A stretch of 64,000 nt of DNA from Propionibacteriales bacterium (GTDB lineage: Bacteria; Actinomycetota; Actinomycetes; Propionibacteriales; Nocardioidaceae), in NCBI GenBank assembly GCA_026392465.1, contig JAPLCA010000027.1, positions 1-64,000 of the forward strand. Reading direction: 5' to 3'. Under the pieces are notes generated by a model. It made no database searches. It was given only the letters and a program-made list of their open reading frames with translations, and had not been told where the DNA came from. The translations under genes and the position numbers were made by a program. This document shows, piece after piece, positions 26,153 through 35,928 of the stretch; within the stretch, counting starts at the first letter, position 1, and each line of letters begins with the position of its first letter.

Positions 26153-27382
26153 TCAGTCCAGGTAGTCGCGCAGCACCTGCGAGCGGGACGGGTGGCGCAG
26201 CTTGCTCATCGTCTTGGACTCGATCTGACGGATCCGCTCACGCGTGACGCCGTAGACCTTGCCGATCTCGTCGAGCGTCTTCGGCTGGCCGTCGGTCAGG
26301 CCGAAGCGCATCGAGACGACGCCGGACTCGCGCTCGCTGAGCGTGTCGAGCACGGCGTGCAGCTGCTCCTGCAGGAGCGTGAACGACACGGCGTCGGCCG
26401 GGACGATCGCCTCGGAGTCCTCGATGAGGTCGCCGAACTCGCTGTCGCCGTCCTCACCGAGGGGGGTGTGCAGGGAGATCGGCTCGCGACCGTACTTCTG
26501 GACCTCGACGACCTTCTCCGGCGTCATGTCCAGCTCGAGCGCCAGCTCCTCCGGGGTGGGCTCGCGGCCCAGGTCCTGCAGCATCTGCCGCTGCACGCGG
26601 GCGAGCTTGTTGATGACCTCGACCATGTGCACCGGGATGCGGATCGTGCGGGCCTGGTCGGCCATGGCGCGGGTGATCGCCTGGCGGATCCACCACGTCG
26701 CGTAGGTTGAGAACTTGAAGCCCTTGGTGTAGTCGAACTTCTCGACCGCACGGATCAGACCCAGGTTGCCCTCCTGGATCAGGTCGAGGAACAGCATGCC
26801 GCGGCCGGTGTAGCGCTTCGCGAGCGAGACGACCAGACGCAGGTTGGCCTCGAGCAGGTGGTTCTTCGCCCGGCGACCGTCGACGACGATCCAGTCGAGC
26901 TCCTCGCGCGTCTTCTCGGAGATGCGGCCGCCCTTGCCGAGCTTCTCCTCGGCGAACAGTCCCGCCTCGATCCGCTTGGCCAGCTCGACCTCCTCGCCTG
27001 CGGTGAGGAGGGAGACCTTGCCGATCTGCTTGAGGTAGTCCTTGACCGGGTCCGCCGTGGCGCCGGCCACGAGGACCTGCTGCACCGGCTCGTCGGACTC
27101 GTCCGCCGCCGACAGCGTGAAGCTGGACTCCTCGTCCTCCTTCAGCGTCGGGTCGTTCTTGAGGTCCTTGACGAACTCCTCGTCGGGGATGTCGGGCAGG
27201 ACCTTCTTGCCCTGGGCGTCGACCTTCGCGGCCTGACCACCCTCCGGCACGTCGAGCGCATCGGCGATGTCGACGGGCGCGTCGGCAGTCTTCTTCGCCG
27301 CGGCCTTCTTGGCGGCCGTCTTCTTGACCGGCGCCTTCTTCGCGGGAGCGGGGGCGGCGGTCTTCTTGGAAGTCTTCGTCAC
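26153..27382 (-). CDS. rpoD: Primary RNA polymerase sigma factor (SigA/HrdB type)
   Basis: A 409-residue sigma-70. The first ~35 residues are Lys/Ala/Pro-rich repeats, followed by an acidic spacer. Region 1.2 is [17 protein letters not shown]; region 2 is [25 protein letters not shown] and [25 protein letters not shown]; region 3 follows; region 4.2 contains [20 protein letters not shown]. This is the housekeeping sigma that should read the TANNNT promoters seen throughout the window. The upstream 270-base region (27383-27652) contains TTGACC on the minus strand (27574-27569) as a possible -35, but I see no well-spaced -10. Confidence 0.96.
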   Translation of the reverse strand: MTKTSKKTAAPAPAKKAPVKKTAAKKAAAKKTADAPVDIADALDVPEGGQAAKVDAQGKKVLPDIPDEEFVKDLKNDPTLKEDEESSFTLSAADESDEPVQQVLVAGATADPVKDYLKQIGKVSLLTAGEEVELAKRIEAGLFAEEKLGKGGRISEKTREELDWIVVDGRRAKNHLLEANLRLVVSLAKRYTGRGMLFLDLIQEGNLGLIRAVEKFDYTKGFKFSTYATWWIRQAITRAMADQARTIRIPVHMVEVINKLARVQRQMLQDLGREPTPEELALELDMTPEKVVEVQKYGREPISLHTPLGEDGDSEFGDLIEDSEAIVPADAVSFTLLQEQLHAVLDTLSERESGVVSMRFGLTDGQPKTLDEIGKVYGVTRERIRQIESKTMSKLRHPSRSQVLRDYLD

Positions 27383-27652
27383 GGGCTCTTCTGATCTCGC
27401 GGGTGGGCTGGACGATCGTGCTGCGCGCTACCCCGGGCGGTCTCGGCGAGGGGGTCGACGACGGTTCCGGCACGGCGGGACGGCAGGCTCTGACACCTGC
27501 GTCCGAGGACGGAACTCACCGAGGACTCACCTCCCTGACCTGTCTGAGGGCGCAACAAAGAGGCCTGCGGTCAACCTCTGCGTGGTCCAGTGTGCCACGG
27601 GGACACAACCCGCGTGGCCGGACCCCCTGGACCGTCCGTGGCCCGCGGAAGG

Positions 27653-29128
27653 TCAGTCGAGCGGCCAGGTGTGCACGGGCTCGTTCGTGTGCATGAGCTC
27701 GGCGTACCGGCGGGTGACGGCACGGAGCGCCTCGGTGCGGTCGTCCCCGCGGCCCAGCTCGTGCTCGACGGCCGAGACGAGCCACGTCGCGCCGTTCGCG
27801 CCCCGGATGCAGCGCTGCTCCACGACGTCGAGCAGCCGGTCGGAGACCGCGGCGTCGACGCCCATCTGGGCCAGACCCTCGTGCGCGAGCGGCAGCAGGT
27901 GACGCAGCACCAGCTCGCGGACCGAGACCGTGCCCACCGACGGCCAGTACTGGTCGGCCTCGATGCCCACCCGCGCCGCCTGGTGGAAGTTCTCCTCGGC
28001 CGCCTTGAAGGAGAGCTGCGACCAGACCGGACGCTCGCTCTCGCGCATCACCTGGACCAGGCCGTAGAACAGCGCCGCGTTCGCGACCGTGTCGACCACC
28101 GTCGGACCGGCGGGGAGCAGGCGGTTCTCGACCCGCAGGTGCGGACGGCCGTCGCTGACGTCGTAGATCGGCCGGTTCCAGCGGTAGACGGTCCCGTTGT
28201 GGAGCAGCAGCTCGGAGAGCGAGGGGACGCGGCCGGCCTCGAGCTCGGCCACCGGGTCCTCGTCGTCCACGATCGGCAGCAGCGCCGGGAAGTAGCGGAC
28301 GTTCTCCTCGAACAGGTCGAAGACCGACGTGATCCACCGCTCGCCGAAGAACACACGGGGCCGGACGCCCTGGGCCTTGAGCTCCTCGCTGCGCGTGTCG
28401 GTCGCCTGCTCGAACAGCGGGATCCGCGTCTCGTGCCAGAGCTGCCGGCCGAGGAGGAACGGGGAGTTGGCGCCCACGGCCACCTGCACGCCGGCGATGG
28501 CCTGCGCGGCGTTCCAGGTCGCCGCGAAGTCGTCGGGCTCGACCTGCAGGTGCAGCTGGGTGCTCGTGCACGCCGCCTCGGGGACGATCGTGTCGGCCGT
28601 CGTCTCGAGGCGGTCGACGCCGTCGATGACGATCGCGATGTCCTCGCCACGCGCCGACAGGATCTGGTCCGACAGCAGGTGGTAGCGCGGGTTCGGCGAG
28701 AGCGACTCCTGGCCGAGGTGCTCCGAGCGCAGGGTCGGCAGCACCCCGACCATCAGCAGCCCCGCCTCCACACGGGCCGCCTTCTCCTGCGCCTCGTTCA
28801 GGTCGCGGCGGACCGTGCGCTCCAGCACGGCGAAGCCGTCGCCGCTGGCTGGCTGCGGCGGGACGTTGATCTCGACGTTGAACAGCCCGAGCTCGGTCTG
28901 GAACGCCTCGTCGGCGATGGCCTCCAGCGCCTCGGCGTTCCTCATCGCGGGGTCGCCGGCGTGGTCGACGAGGTTCAGCTCGATCTCGACGCCGATCTGC
29001 GGCTCGCCCACGGAGAAGTCGTGCTCGGACAGCATCCGGGCGAACACGTCGAGGCAGCGGCGCACCTTCTCGCGGTACCGCGTCCGGTCCTCACGCGTGA
29101 AGGTCCTGTCGTCGACGTCCTGACCCAT
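27653..29128 (-). CDS. Glutamate-cysteine ligase family protein
   Basis: A 491-residue carboxylate-amine ligase of the GCS2-like family. The N-terminal GVEIELNLVDHAGDP carries the metal-binding Glu pair. FNVEINVPP, STQLHLQV and HLRVENRLLPAGPTVVDTVANAALFYGL are further active-site blocks. The family joins glutamate and cysteine or related amino acids with ATP. Actinobacteria make mycothiol rather than glutathione, so the product may serve ergothioneine or another gamma-glutamyl compound, which I cannot decide. The ATG at 29128 lies six bases after TAGGGT without a ribosome site. Confidence 0.85.
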   Translation of the reverse strand: MGQDVDDRTFTREDRTRYREKVRRCLDVFARMLSEHDFSVGEPQIGVEIELNLVDHAGDPAMRNAEALEAIADEAFQTELGLFNVEINVPPQPASGDGFAVLERTVRRDLNEAQEKAARVEAGLLMVGVLPTLRSEHLGQESLSPNPRYHLLSDQILSARGEDIAIVIDGVDRLETTADTIVPEAACTSTQLHLQVEPDDFAATWNAAQAIAGVQVAVGANSPFLLGRQLWHETRIPLFEQATDTRSEELKAQGVRPRVFFGERWITSVFDLFEENVRYFPALLPIVDDEDPVAELEAGRVPSLSELLLHNGTVYRWNRPIYDVSDGRPHLRVENRLLPAGPTVVDTVANAALFYGLVQVMRESERPVWSQLSFKAAEENFHQAARVGIEADQYWPSVGTVSVRELVLRHLLPLAHEGLAQMGVDAAVSDRLLDVVEQRCIRGANGATWLVSAVEHELGRGDDRTEALRAVTRRYAELMHTNEPVHTWPLD

Positions 29129-29134
29129 GCGTTC

Positions 29135-29140
29135 ACCCTA
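29135..29140 (-). promoter_or_regulatory. -10 element, leaderless glutamate-cysteine ligase family gene
   Basis: TAGGGT on the minus strand, six bases before the ATG at 29128. Confidence 0.5.
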
Positions 29141-29164
29141 GGGGCGACGCCGGTCCCGTGCGCG

Positions 29165-30160
29165 TCATCGCAGCGAGGCGGCGTCGGAGAAGGCAGCACG
29201 CACGATCTTCCTCAGCTGCCGCGGGTGGGTGCCCACGCGGAGCGCGTCGCCGAGGGTGGCCGCCATCGTGTAGCCCGGGTCCGCGGTCCTGGCCCGCTCG
29301 AACCCGATGGCGGCCTGCGCGCCGTCTCCGCGCAGGTACGCGAGGTAGCCGGCCACCGTGTACGGCACGGCCGCGTAGACGCCCGGGGAGCGGCGGGCCA
29401 GCTCGCGCCACGTGACGAGGCGCTCGGGCCCGCAGTCCTCGAGGGTCGGCCACAGCCCGTCGCGGACCGCCCCCAGCGTCAGCCAGATCCCCAGTCGCAG
29501 CAACGACCGCGCCTTGACCGCGTCGATGCCGGAGCGGTCGACGATGCCCACGACCTCCTGCACCTCCTGGAGCCCGGCGACGGCGAGGTCGGTCGGGGCG
29601 CGCCACGACTGCTCCACCAGCTCTCGCTCGACCTGCACCACCTGTGTCAGGAGCCACGTCGCGCCCGGTCCGTCGCACGGTCGCCAGCGGTCCTCCAGCG
29701 TCGCGCGGTCGGGGAGCACCTCCTGGCCCGCGAGGACCGCCTCCAGCATCGCCGGGTGGTGCGGGCTCAGGTCGAGCGGCGTGCCCGCCGGGTCGTCGTC
29801 CGACGTGGTCCAGTAGCGCGACGAGTCGGTCCACGCGGTGACGACCGGTCGGATCCCGCCGAGCGCGCCCTCGACCGCACGCGCCGCCTCCGCTGCTCGC
29901 GCGGTCCTGCAGGAGACGACGAGCACGATCGCCCCGTCGGCGCCCTGGCCGCGCAGGTGGCCGGCCACGAAACGGGCGACCTGACGCACGTGGTCGTCCT
30001 GGTCCGGCAGGTCCACGCGCATCGTGAAGCCCAGCCTGTGCCGTGGACCGCTCGTCGCGATCGCGCAGATCGACTCCTGCGGTGCGAAGCCGAGGGCAGC
30101 AGGGAGGAGGTTGAAGAGGTCGGCCACGTCGTGGGCCGTGTACACGGGCTGAGTCGTCAT
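29165..30160 (-). CDS. DUF4192 family protein
   Basis: A 331-residue cytosolic protein that begins with the DUF4192 signature (AHDVADLFNLLPAALGFAPQESICAIA). It continues with strands typical of that actinobacterial family, and the C-terminal half is helical, possibly TPR-like (GYLAYLRGDGAQAAIGFERA). No function is known. The frame is open upstream, but the ATG at 30160 matches the family start; CAGGTT six bases before it is a weak leaderless -10. It is divergent from dinB, 136 bases apart. Confidence 0.82.
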   Translation of the reverse strand: MTTQPVYTAHDVADLFNLLPAALGFAPQESICAIATSGPRHRLGFTMRVDLPDQDDHVRQVARFVAGHLRGQGADGAIVLVVSCRTARAAEAARAVEGALGGIRPVVTAWTDSSRYWTTSDDDPAGTPLDLSPHHPAMLEAVLAGQEVLPDRATLEDRWRPCDGPGATWLLTQVVQVERELVEQSWRAPTDLAVAGLQEVQEVVGIVDRSGIDAVKARSLLRLGIWLTLGAVRDGLWPTLEDCGPERLVTWRELARRSPGVYAAVPYTVAGYLAYLRGDGAQAAIGFERARTADPGYTMAATLGDALRVGTHPRQLRKIVRAAFSDAASLR

Positions 30161-30284
30161 GGTCCCAACCTGGTGCCGGCGGGGGCGGCGTGGCGGCGTG
30201 CGTGCGCGACCTGTGGACAGGACACGGCACGCTCCCCCGGCGGCCGTGGAGGGTGTGGACGGAGCGACCGTCGGCGGTCCGCAG

Positions 30285-30290
30285 CAGAAT
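30285..30290 (+). promoter_or_regulatory. -10 element, leaderless dinB
   Basis: CAGAAT six bases before the ATG at 30297, with no ribosome site between. I see no LexA-type (GAAC-GTTC) palindrome nearby, so SOS control is not supported by the sequence. Confidence 0.45.
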
Positions 30291-30296
30291 GGGCCC

Positions 30297-31718
30297 ATGC
30301 GGTCCACGGCGTCGGTGCTCCACCTCGACCTCGACGCCTTCTTCGCCTCCGTGGAGCAGCGCGACAAGCCGTCGTTGCGCGGCCGGCCCGTGATCGTCGG
30401 TGGCATCGGCCAACGGGGCGTGGTCTCGACCTGCTCCTACGAGGCCCGCGTGCACGGCGTCCGGTCGGCGATGCGGATGGCGGAGGCCCGCGCCCGGTGC
30501 CCGCACGCGGCGTTCCTCTCGGGCCGCTTCGACGCCTACCGCGAGGCGAGCACCCTCGTCATGCGCCGGCTGCGGGAGGAGTCGCCGCTCGTCGAGCCGC
30601 TCTCCCTCGACGAGGCGTACGTCGACCTCGCGGCCGGCGCGGACGACGACCTCTCCCCCGACGCCGTGCTGGAGCGCGTCGAGGGGCTGCGCCGCGACAT
30701 CACCGAGATCACCGAAGGCCTCACGGCGTCCGTCGGCGTCGCCTCCTCGAAGCTGATGGCGAAGATCGCGAGCGAGCTGCGCAAGCCCGACGGCGTGTTC
30801 GTCGTGGCACCGGGGACCGAGCTCGCGCTGCTGGAGCCGATGCAGGTCCGGGCGATCCCGGGCGTCGGGCCGGCCACGGCGGAGCGTCTGCGCCGGATTG
30901 GGGTCGGCACGGTCGGCGAGCTGCGCGAGCGCGACGAGGACGAGCTGGTGCGGCTGCTGGGCTCCGCGTCGGGACGCTCCCTGGCCCGCCTCGCCCGCGC
31001 CGACGACGACCGCGCCGTCGTCGCCGAGCGCGAGGCGAAGTCCATCAGCGTCGAGGACACCTTCCCCGACGACGTCACCGACCGCGCCCGGCTGGAGGCC
31101 GTCGTCGACACCATGGCGCGCCGGGTCGGCGGACGGCTGCGGAGCGCTGGGCTGTCCGGACGCACCGTCACGCTGAAGATCCGCTACCACGACTTCGAGA
31201 CGCACACCCGGTCCACGACCCTCGCGGGTCCCACCGACTCGCCCACGCTCCTCGCCGCGAGTGCGCAGGGCCTGCTCGCCGCCACGGACCTGTCCGGCGG
31301 CCTGCGCCTGGTCGGGGTCGGGGTCAGCGGTCTCGCCGACTGGGTGCAGGACGACCTCTTCGCCGAGCCCGAGCCCGAGGCGGCCGACGAGCTCGAGGAC
31401 GACCCGCCCGCCGTGCCCGACGCCTCCAGCGCGGCCCCGGACCGCTCCCCCGACCCGGGCACCGTCTGGAGCCCCGGCGCCGACGTCCACCACCGCGACC
31501 ACGGCGACGGCTGGGTCTGGGGCGCGGGCCTCGGACGGGTGACGGTGCGCTTCGAGACGCGCCTCACCGGGCCCGGCCCCGTGCACACCTTCGCGGCCGC
31601 CGACGACGCGCTCACCGCCGGCCACACCGGGCCGACCCGCCCCCGTCGGCCTGACGAGCTCGCGGTGCCGAGCGCCGCGGAGCGGTCGGTCGATGGCGGC
31701 CTGGGTGCCGGGCGATAG
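30297..31718 (+). CDS. dinB: DNA polymerase IV (Y-family)
   Basis: A 473-residue translesion polymerase. Catalytic carboxylates lie in HLDLDAFFASVEQ and SLDEAYVDL. The Y-family fingers (VVSTCSYEARVHGVRSAM), helix-hairpin-helix (IPGVGPATAERLRRIGVGTV) and little-finger domain (SISVEDTFPDDV on) are all present. A C-terminal extension of about 100 residues follows DWVQDDLF, a possible clamp-binding element. It contains GTVWSPGADVHHRDHGDGWV, as seen in several actinobacterial DinB proteins. The ATG at 30297 is preceded by a leaderless-type -10. Confidence 0.93.
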   Translation: MRSTASVLHLDLDAFFASVEQRDKPSLRGRPVIVGGIGQRGVVSTCSYEARVHGVRSAMRMAEARARCPHAAFLSGRFDAYREASTLVMRRLREESPLVEPLSLDEAYVDLAAGADDDLSPDAVLERVEGLRRDITEITEGLTASVGVASSKLMAKIASELRKPDGVFVVAPGTELALLEPMQVRAIPGVGPATAERLRRIGVGTVGELRERDEDELVRLLGSASGRSLARLARADDDRAVVAEREAKSISVEDTFPDDVTDRARLEAVVDTMARRVGGRLRSAGLSGRTVTLKIRYHDFETHTRSTTLAGPTDSPTLLAASAQGLLAATDLSGGLRLVGVGVSGLADWVQDDLFAEPEPEAADELEDDPPAVPDASSAAPDRSPDPGTVWSPGADVHHRDHGDGWVWGAGLGRVTVRFETRLTGPGPVHTFAAADDALTAGHTGPTRPRRPDELAVPSAAERSVDGGLGAGR

Positions 31719-31721
31719 CGT
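31716..31721 (+). promoter_or_regulatory. -10 element, leaderless S9 peptidase
   Basis: TAGCGT spans the dinB stop and lies six bases before the ATG at 31728. Confidence 0.45.
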
Positions 31722-31727
31722 CGCGGC

Positions 31728-33896
31728 ATGACGTCGACGCACGAACCGCCCGTCGCCCCTCAGCACCCGGTCGTCCGCCGCCACCACGGTGACGAGGTCG
31801 AGGACCCGTACGAGTGGCTCCGCGACAAGGACTACCCGCGGACGCTCGCGCACCTGGAGGCCGAGAACGCGTACGCGGAGGCGCGCACGGCGCACCTCGC
31901 CGACCTGCGCGGTCGGCTGTTCGAGGAGATCCGGTCGCGGACCCTCGAGACCGACCTCTCCGTCCCCGTCCGGCACGGTGCGTGGTGGTACTACTCCCGC
32001 ACCGTCGAGGGCAGCCAGTACGCCATCCGGTGCCGCACGGCCGTCTCCTCCCCCGACGACTGGGACCCGCCCGTGCTGGTCCCGGGCGAGCCCGTCCCCG
32101 GCGAGGAGGTCCTGCTCGACTCCAACGTGGAGGCCGAGGGGCACGAGTTCTTCTCCCTCGGCGGGTTCTCGCTGAGCGACGACGGCACCCTGCTCGCCTG
32201 GTCGACCGACGTCGTCGGCGACGAGCGCTACACCATCCGCGTCAAGGACCTGCGCAGCGGCGAGCTGCTCGCCGACGAGATCACCGGCACGAGCGGCGGC
32301 GTCACCTGGTCCGCCGACGGGAGCCACCTCTTCTACACGACCGTCGACGACGCGTGGCGCCCCCACCGGGTCTGGCGGCACCGACTGGGCTCCGACGCCG
32401 ACGACGTGCTCGTGCACGAGGAGACCGACGAGCGGTTCTTCACCGGGGTCGGGCGCACCCAGTCCGAGCGCTACCTGGTGATCGGTGCGTCGTCGAAGAT
32501 CACGAGCGAGGTGCTCGTCCTCGAGGCCGACGACCCGACCGGGGAGTTCCGCGTCGTGGTGCCCCGCCGCGACGGCGTGGAGTACTCGCTCGAGCACGCG
32601 GTGGTCGCCGGACGTGACCTGTTCCTGGTCCTGCACAACGACGGCGCGGAGGACTTCGAGCTCGGTGCACTCCCCGTCGACGCCACCCCGGTCGACGGTC
32701 CGCTGCGCGAGGCGCTCGAGACGGTCGTGCCGCACCGCCCAGGCACCCGGCTGGAGGGCATCGACGTCTTCGCGCGGTCGCTCCTGCTCTCCTACCGCCG
32801 GGAGGCTCTCACGCGCGTCGCCATCGCGACCGTCGACGAGGACGGTCTGGGCGAGCCGCGCGAGATCGGCTTCGGCGAGGAGCTGTTCACGGCGGGTGTC
32901 GGCGCGAACGCCGAGTGGGACCAGCCCGTCATCCGCCTCGGGATGGGATCGCTCGTGACGCCCAGCACCGTGCTCGACCTCGTGGTCGAGACGGGCGAGC
33001 TCGTGGTGCGCAAGCAGCAGACGGTGCTCGGCGGCTACGACCCGGCCGACTACGTGCAGCACCGCACGTGGGCCACCGCCGACGACGGCACGCTGGTGCC
33101 GATCTCGCTCGTGGCGCGCGCCGACACGCCTCGCGACGGCTCCGCCCCCGCGCTCCTCTACGGCTACGGCTCCTACGAGATCAGCATCGACCCCGGCATG
33201 TCCGTGCCGCGCCTCTCGCTGCTCGACCGCGGCTTCGTGTTCGCCATCGTGCACGTCCGCGGCGGCGGGGAGCTCGGTCGGGCCTGGTACGACCAGGGCA
33301 AGCTGACCCACAAGAAGAACACCTTCTCCGACTTCGTCGCCGCGGCGCGCCACCTCGTGGCGGAGGGCTGGACCTCGGCCGAGCGGCTGGTCGCCGAGGG
33401 CGGGAGCGCGGGCGGCCTGCTCGTCGGCGCGGCGCTCAACCTCGCACCCGACGCCTTCGGTGCCGCCGTGGCCGAGGTCCCCTTCGTCGACGCGCTCACG
33501 ACCATCCTCGACCCGAGCCTCCCGCTGACGGTCATCGAGTGGGACGAGTGGGGCGACCCGCTGCACGACGCGGACGTCTACGCCTACATGAAGTCCTACA
33601 CGCCCTACGAGAACGTCGCCGAGGTCGCGTACCCGCCCGTGCTGGCGGTGACCAGCCTCAACGACACCCGCGTGCTCTACGTGGAGCCCGCGAAGTGGGT
33701 CGCCCGGCTGCGCGAACGGTCCACCGGCGAGGTCCCCGCCCTGCTCAAGACGGAGATGAACGCCGGCCACGGCGGCGTGAGCGGACGCTACGCGGCCTGG
33801 CACGAGCGCGCCTGGGAGCTGGCCTGGATCATCGACGTCGTGGGGGCGCCCCACGAGCCCCGACCGGCCGCCACGGATGTCGGTGCCGACTCGTAG
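31728..33896 (+). CDS. ptrB: S9 family peptidase, oligopeptidase B-like
   Basis: A 722-residue serine peptidase of the prolyl oligopeptidase clan, cytosolic. The N-terminal part forms the beta-propeller that limits access to small peptides (starting RRHHGDEVEDPYEWLRDKD). The C-terminal hydrolase domain shows GYGSYEISIDPGMSVPRLSLLDRG, the nucleophile in AEGGSAGGLL, the Asp in TSLNDTRVLYVEP and the His in NAGHGGVSGRY. It is expected to cleave peptides after Arg or Lys; the acidic pocket residues that decide this were not checked. It is preceded by its own leaderless-type promoter and followed by xthA after nine bases. Confidence 0.9.
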   Translation: MTSTHEPPVAPQHPVVRRHHGDEVEDPYEWLRDKDYPRTLAHLEAENAYAEARTAHLADLRGRLFEEIRSRTLETDLSVPVRHGAWWYYSRTVEGSQYAIRCRTAVSSPDDWDPPVLVPGEPVPGEEVLLDSNVEAEGHEFFSLGGFSLSDDGTLLAWSTDVVGDERYTIRVKDLRSGELLADEITGTSGGVTWSADGSHLFYTTVDDAWRPHRVWRHRLGSDADDVLVHEETDERFFTGVGRTQSERYLVIGASSKITSEVLVLEADDPTGEFRVVVPRRDGVEYSLEHAVVAGRDLFLVLHNDGAEDFELGALPVDATPVDGPLREALETVVPHRPGTRLEGIDVFARSLLLSYRREALTRVAIATVDEDGLGEPREIGFGEELFTAGVGANAEWDQPVIRLGMGSLVTPSTVLDLVVETGELVVRKQQTVLGGYDPADYVQHRTWATADDGTLVPISLVARADTPRDGSAPALLYGYGSYEISIDPGMSVPRLSLLDRGFVFAIVHVRGGGELGRAWYDQGKLTHKKNTFSDFVAAARHLVAEGWTSAERLVAEGGSAGGLLVGAALNLAPDAFGAAVAEVPFVDALTTILDPSLPLTVIEWDEWGDPLHDADVYAYMKSYTPYENVAEVAYPPVLAVTSLNDTRVLYVEPAKWVARLRERSTGEVPALLKTEMNAGHGGVSGRYAAWHERAWELAWIIDVVGAPHEPRPAATDVGADS

Positions 33897-33899
33897 GCT
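33894..33899 (+). promoter_or_regulatory. -10 element, leaderless xthA
   Basis: TAGGCT begins in the peptidase stop codon and ends six bases before the GTG at 33906. Confidence 0.5.
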
Positions 33900-33905
33900 G
33901 CTCGC

Positions 33906-34703
33906 GTGCTCCGCATCGCCACCGTCAACGTCAACGGCATCCGCGCCGCCCTCCGCCGAGGCATGGGCCCCTGGCTCGAGGCCGCCGACGCCGACGTCGT
34001 CACCCTGCAGGAGGTCCGCGCGCCCGACGCGCTCGTGCACGAGCTGATGGCCGACACCGGCTACCACGTCGTCCACACCGAGGCCGCCGCCAAGGGTCGC
34101 GCGGGCGTCGCGGTGCTCAGCCGCACCGAGCCCAAGGCGCACCGTGTCGGCCACGGCGACCCGTCCTTCGACGACGCCGGACGCTGGGTCGAGTCCGACC
34201 TCGTCCTGCCCGACGGCAGCCTTCTCACGACCGTCTCGGCCTACGTCCACTCCGGTGGCGTCGGCACGCCCAGCCAGGACGAGAAGTACCGGTTCCTCGA
34301 CCAGCTCCTCGTGCGGCTCGCCGAGCTGCGTGAGCACGCCGACCACGCGGTGGTCACGGGAGACTTCAACGTCGGCCACACCGAGCTCGACATCAAGAAC
34401 TGGAAGGGGAACCTGAAGAAGGCCGGGTTCCTGCCGGAGGAGCGCGCCTACCTCGACCGCGTGCGCGACGAGCTCGGGTGGGTCGACGTCGCGCGGGCGC
34501 ACGCCGGCGAGGTCGAGGGCCCCTACACCTGGTGGTCGTGGCGCGGCCAGGCCTTCGACAACGACACGGGGTGGCGCATCGACTACCAGCTCGCCACGCC
34601 GGAGCTGGCGGCCACCGTCAGCTCCGCTCGCGTCGACCGCGCCGCGAGCTACGCGGAGCGGTTCTCCGACCACGCCCCGCTCGTCGTCGACTACGCCCTC
34701 TGA
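33906..34703 (+). CDS. xthA: Exodeoxyribonuclease III / AP endonuclease
   Basis: A 265-residue enzyme of the endonuclease/exonuclease/phosphatase superfamily that cleaves abasic sites and trims 3' ends in base excision repair. Motifs are NVNGIRAA (Asn), TLQEVRAP (Glu, metal), VTGDFNVGHTELDIKNW (Asp and Asn), GWRIDYQLATPEL and SDHAPLVVDY (Asp-His). Length is typical. The APC permease gene starts three bases after the stop. Confidence 0.94.
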   Translation: MLRIATVNVNGIRAALRRGMGPWLEAADADVVTLQEVRAPDALVHELMADTGYHVVHTEAAAKGRAGVAVLSRTEPKAHRVGHGDPSFDDAGRWVESDLVLPDGSLLTTVSAYVHSGGVGTPSQDEKYRFLDQLLVRLAELREHADHAVVTGDFNVGHTELDIKNWKGNLKKAGFLPEERAYLDRVRDELGWVDVARAHAGEVEGPYTWWSWRGQAFDNDTGWRIDYQLATPELAATVSSARVDRAASYAERFSDHAPLVVDYAL

Positions 34704-34705
34704 CC

Positions 34706-35920
34706 GTGGCGCTCGCCCGCGTCCTCGGTCCCGTCCGGGCCACCGGCCTCGGGGCCGGGTCGATGCTGGGGGCCGGCGTCTTCGTCGCGCTCGGGCCGGC
34801 CGTCGGTCGAACCGGCGTCTTCGTCGTGTGGGCGGTGCTGCTGGCGGCGCTCGTGGCTGGACTCAACGCCCTGGCGTCGGCCCGACTCGCCACCCGCTAT
34901 CCCGCCGCGGGCGGGACCTACGTGTTCGCGCGGGAACGCCTCGGGGCCACCTGGGGGCACCTGGCCGGCTGGGTGTTCGTGGTCGGCAAGACCGCGTCCT
35001 GCGCGGCGATGGCGCTGGCGGTCGGCGCCCACCTGGCCCCCGGACACGCGACCACGCTCGCGGTCCTCGCGGTCGCCGTGCTGACGGCCGTCGACCTCGC
35101 CGGCGCCCGCCGTTCGGCCGATGCGCTCACCGTGTCGGCGGTGCTGGTCGTGCTGGTGGTCGGGACGACGTCCCTCCTGGTCCTCGGCGAGGCGCCGCGC
35201 GACGACGGGGTCGGCTACACGATCGACCTGCAGGCGGTCCCGCAGGCGGCGGCGCTGCTCTTCTTCGCCTTCGCCGGCTACGCCCGCCTCGCGACCCTGG
35301 GCGAGGAGGTGCGGGACCCCGAGCGCACCATCCCGCGCGCCGTGGCCGTCTCGTTCGCGGTGGTCACCGTCCTCTACGTCGTCGCCGGGGCGGCGGTGGC
35401 TCGCGCCCTCCCGCCCGACGTCGCCGGCGCCAGCGACCGCGCCGTCGCCGACGCAGTCGACACGCTCGGCCACCCCGTGCTCACCGCCACGGTCGCCGTC
35501 ACGGCCGTGGTCGCGGCCGGCGGCGCGCTGCTGTCCCTCCTCGGCGGGGTCAGCCGCACCACGTTGGCCATGAGCCGCGACCGACACCTCCCGCGGGTGC
35601 TGTCCCACGAGTCCTCCCGTGGCGTGCCCGCGACCGCCCAGCTCGCGGTCGCGGTCGTCGTGGTGGCTGCCCTGCCCTTCGTGGGCGCGGTCGAGGCGGT
35701 GGCGGCCTCGAGCGGCTGCGTGCTCGTCTACTACGCGCTCACCAACGCCGCGGCCCTCACGCTCGACGGCACCGTCCTGCGGGTCCTCGCGGTCGCGGGG
35801 CTCCTCGGATGCGTCCTGCTCGTCCTCGCCCTCCCCCTCGCCGGCGTGCTCTGGACGATCGCGGTGGTCGTCGTCGGCCTCGCCGCCGGCCGCCTCACCC
35901 TCCCCCGCGCCGCGGCCTGA
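34706..35920 (+). CDS. APC-family amino acid permease
   Basis: A 404-residue membrane protein with about 12 segments. The first helix carries the APC signature GLGAGSMLGAGVFVALGPA. Others are RYPAAGGTYVFARERLG, the LFFAFAGYARLATLGEEVRDPERTIPRAV block of the amino acid-polyamine-organocation family, and an SRTTLAMSRDRHLP loop. Substrate not determinable; cationic amino acids or polyamines are common for the type. The GTG start lies two bases after the xthA stop, so it should be cotranscribed with xthA despite unrelated function. It has no strong ribosome site of its own. Confidence 0.85.
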   Translation: MALARVLGPVRATGLGAGSMLGAGVFVALGPAVGRTGVFVVWAVLLAALVAGLNALASARLATRYPAAGGTYVFARERLGATWGHLAGWVFVVGKTASCAAMALAVGAHLAPGHATTLAVLAVAVLTAVDLAGARRSADALTVSAVLVVLVVGTTSLLVLGEAPRDDGVGYTIDLQAVPQAAALLFFAFAGYARLATLGEEVRDPERTIPRAVAVSFAVVTVLYVVAGAAVARALPPDVAGASDRAVADAVDTLGHPVLTATVAVTAVVAAGGALLSLLGGVSRTTLAMSRDRHLPRVLSHESSRGVPATAQLAVAVVVVAALPFVGAVEAVAASSGCVLVYYALTNAAALTLDGTVLRVLAVAGLLGCVLLVLALPLAGVLWTIAVVVVGLAAGRLTLPRAAA

Positions 35921-35928
35921 GCCGCCTC

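Noticed and set aside
30161..30296. LexA/SOS box before dinB
   Set aside because: No GAAC-N-GTTC palindrome found between dinB and the divergent gene.
29133..34673. Very long minus-strand frame (over 1800 codons)
   Set aside because: Runs antisense to dinB, the S9 peptidase and xthA, which all have intact catalytic motifs; artefact of GC-rich codon use.
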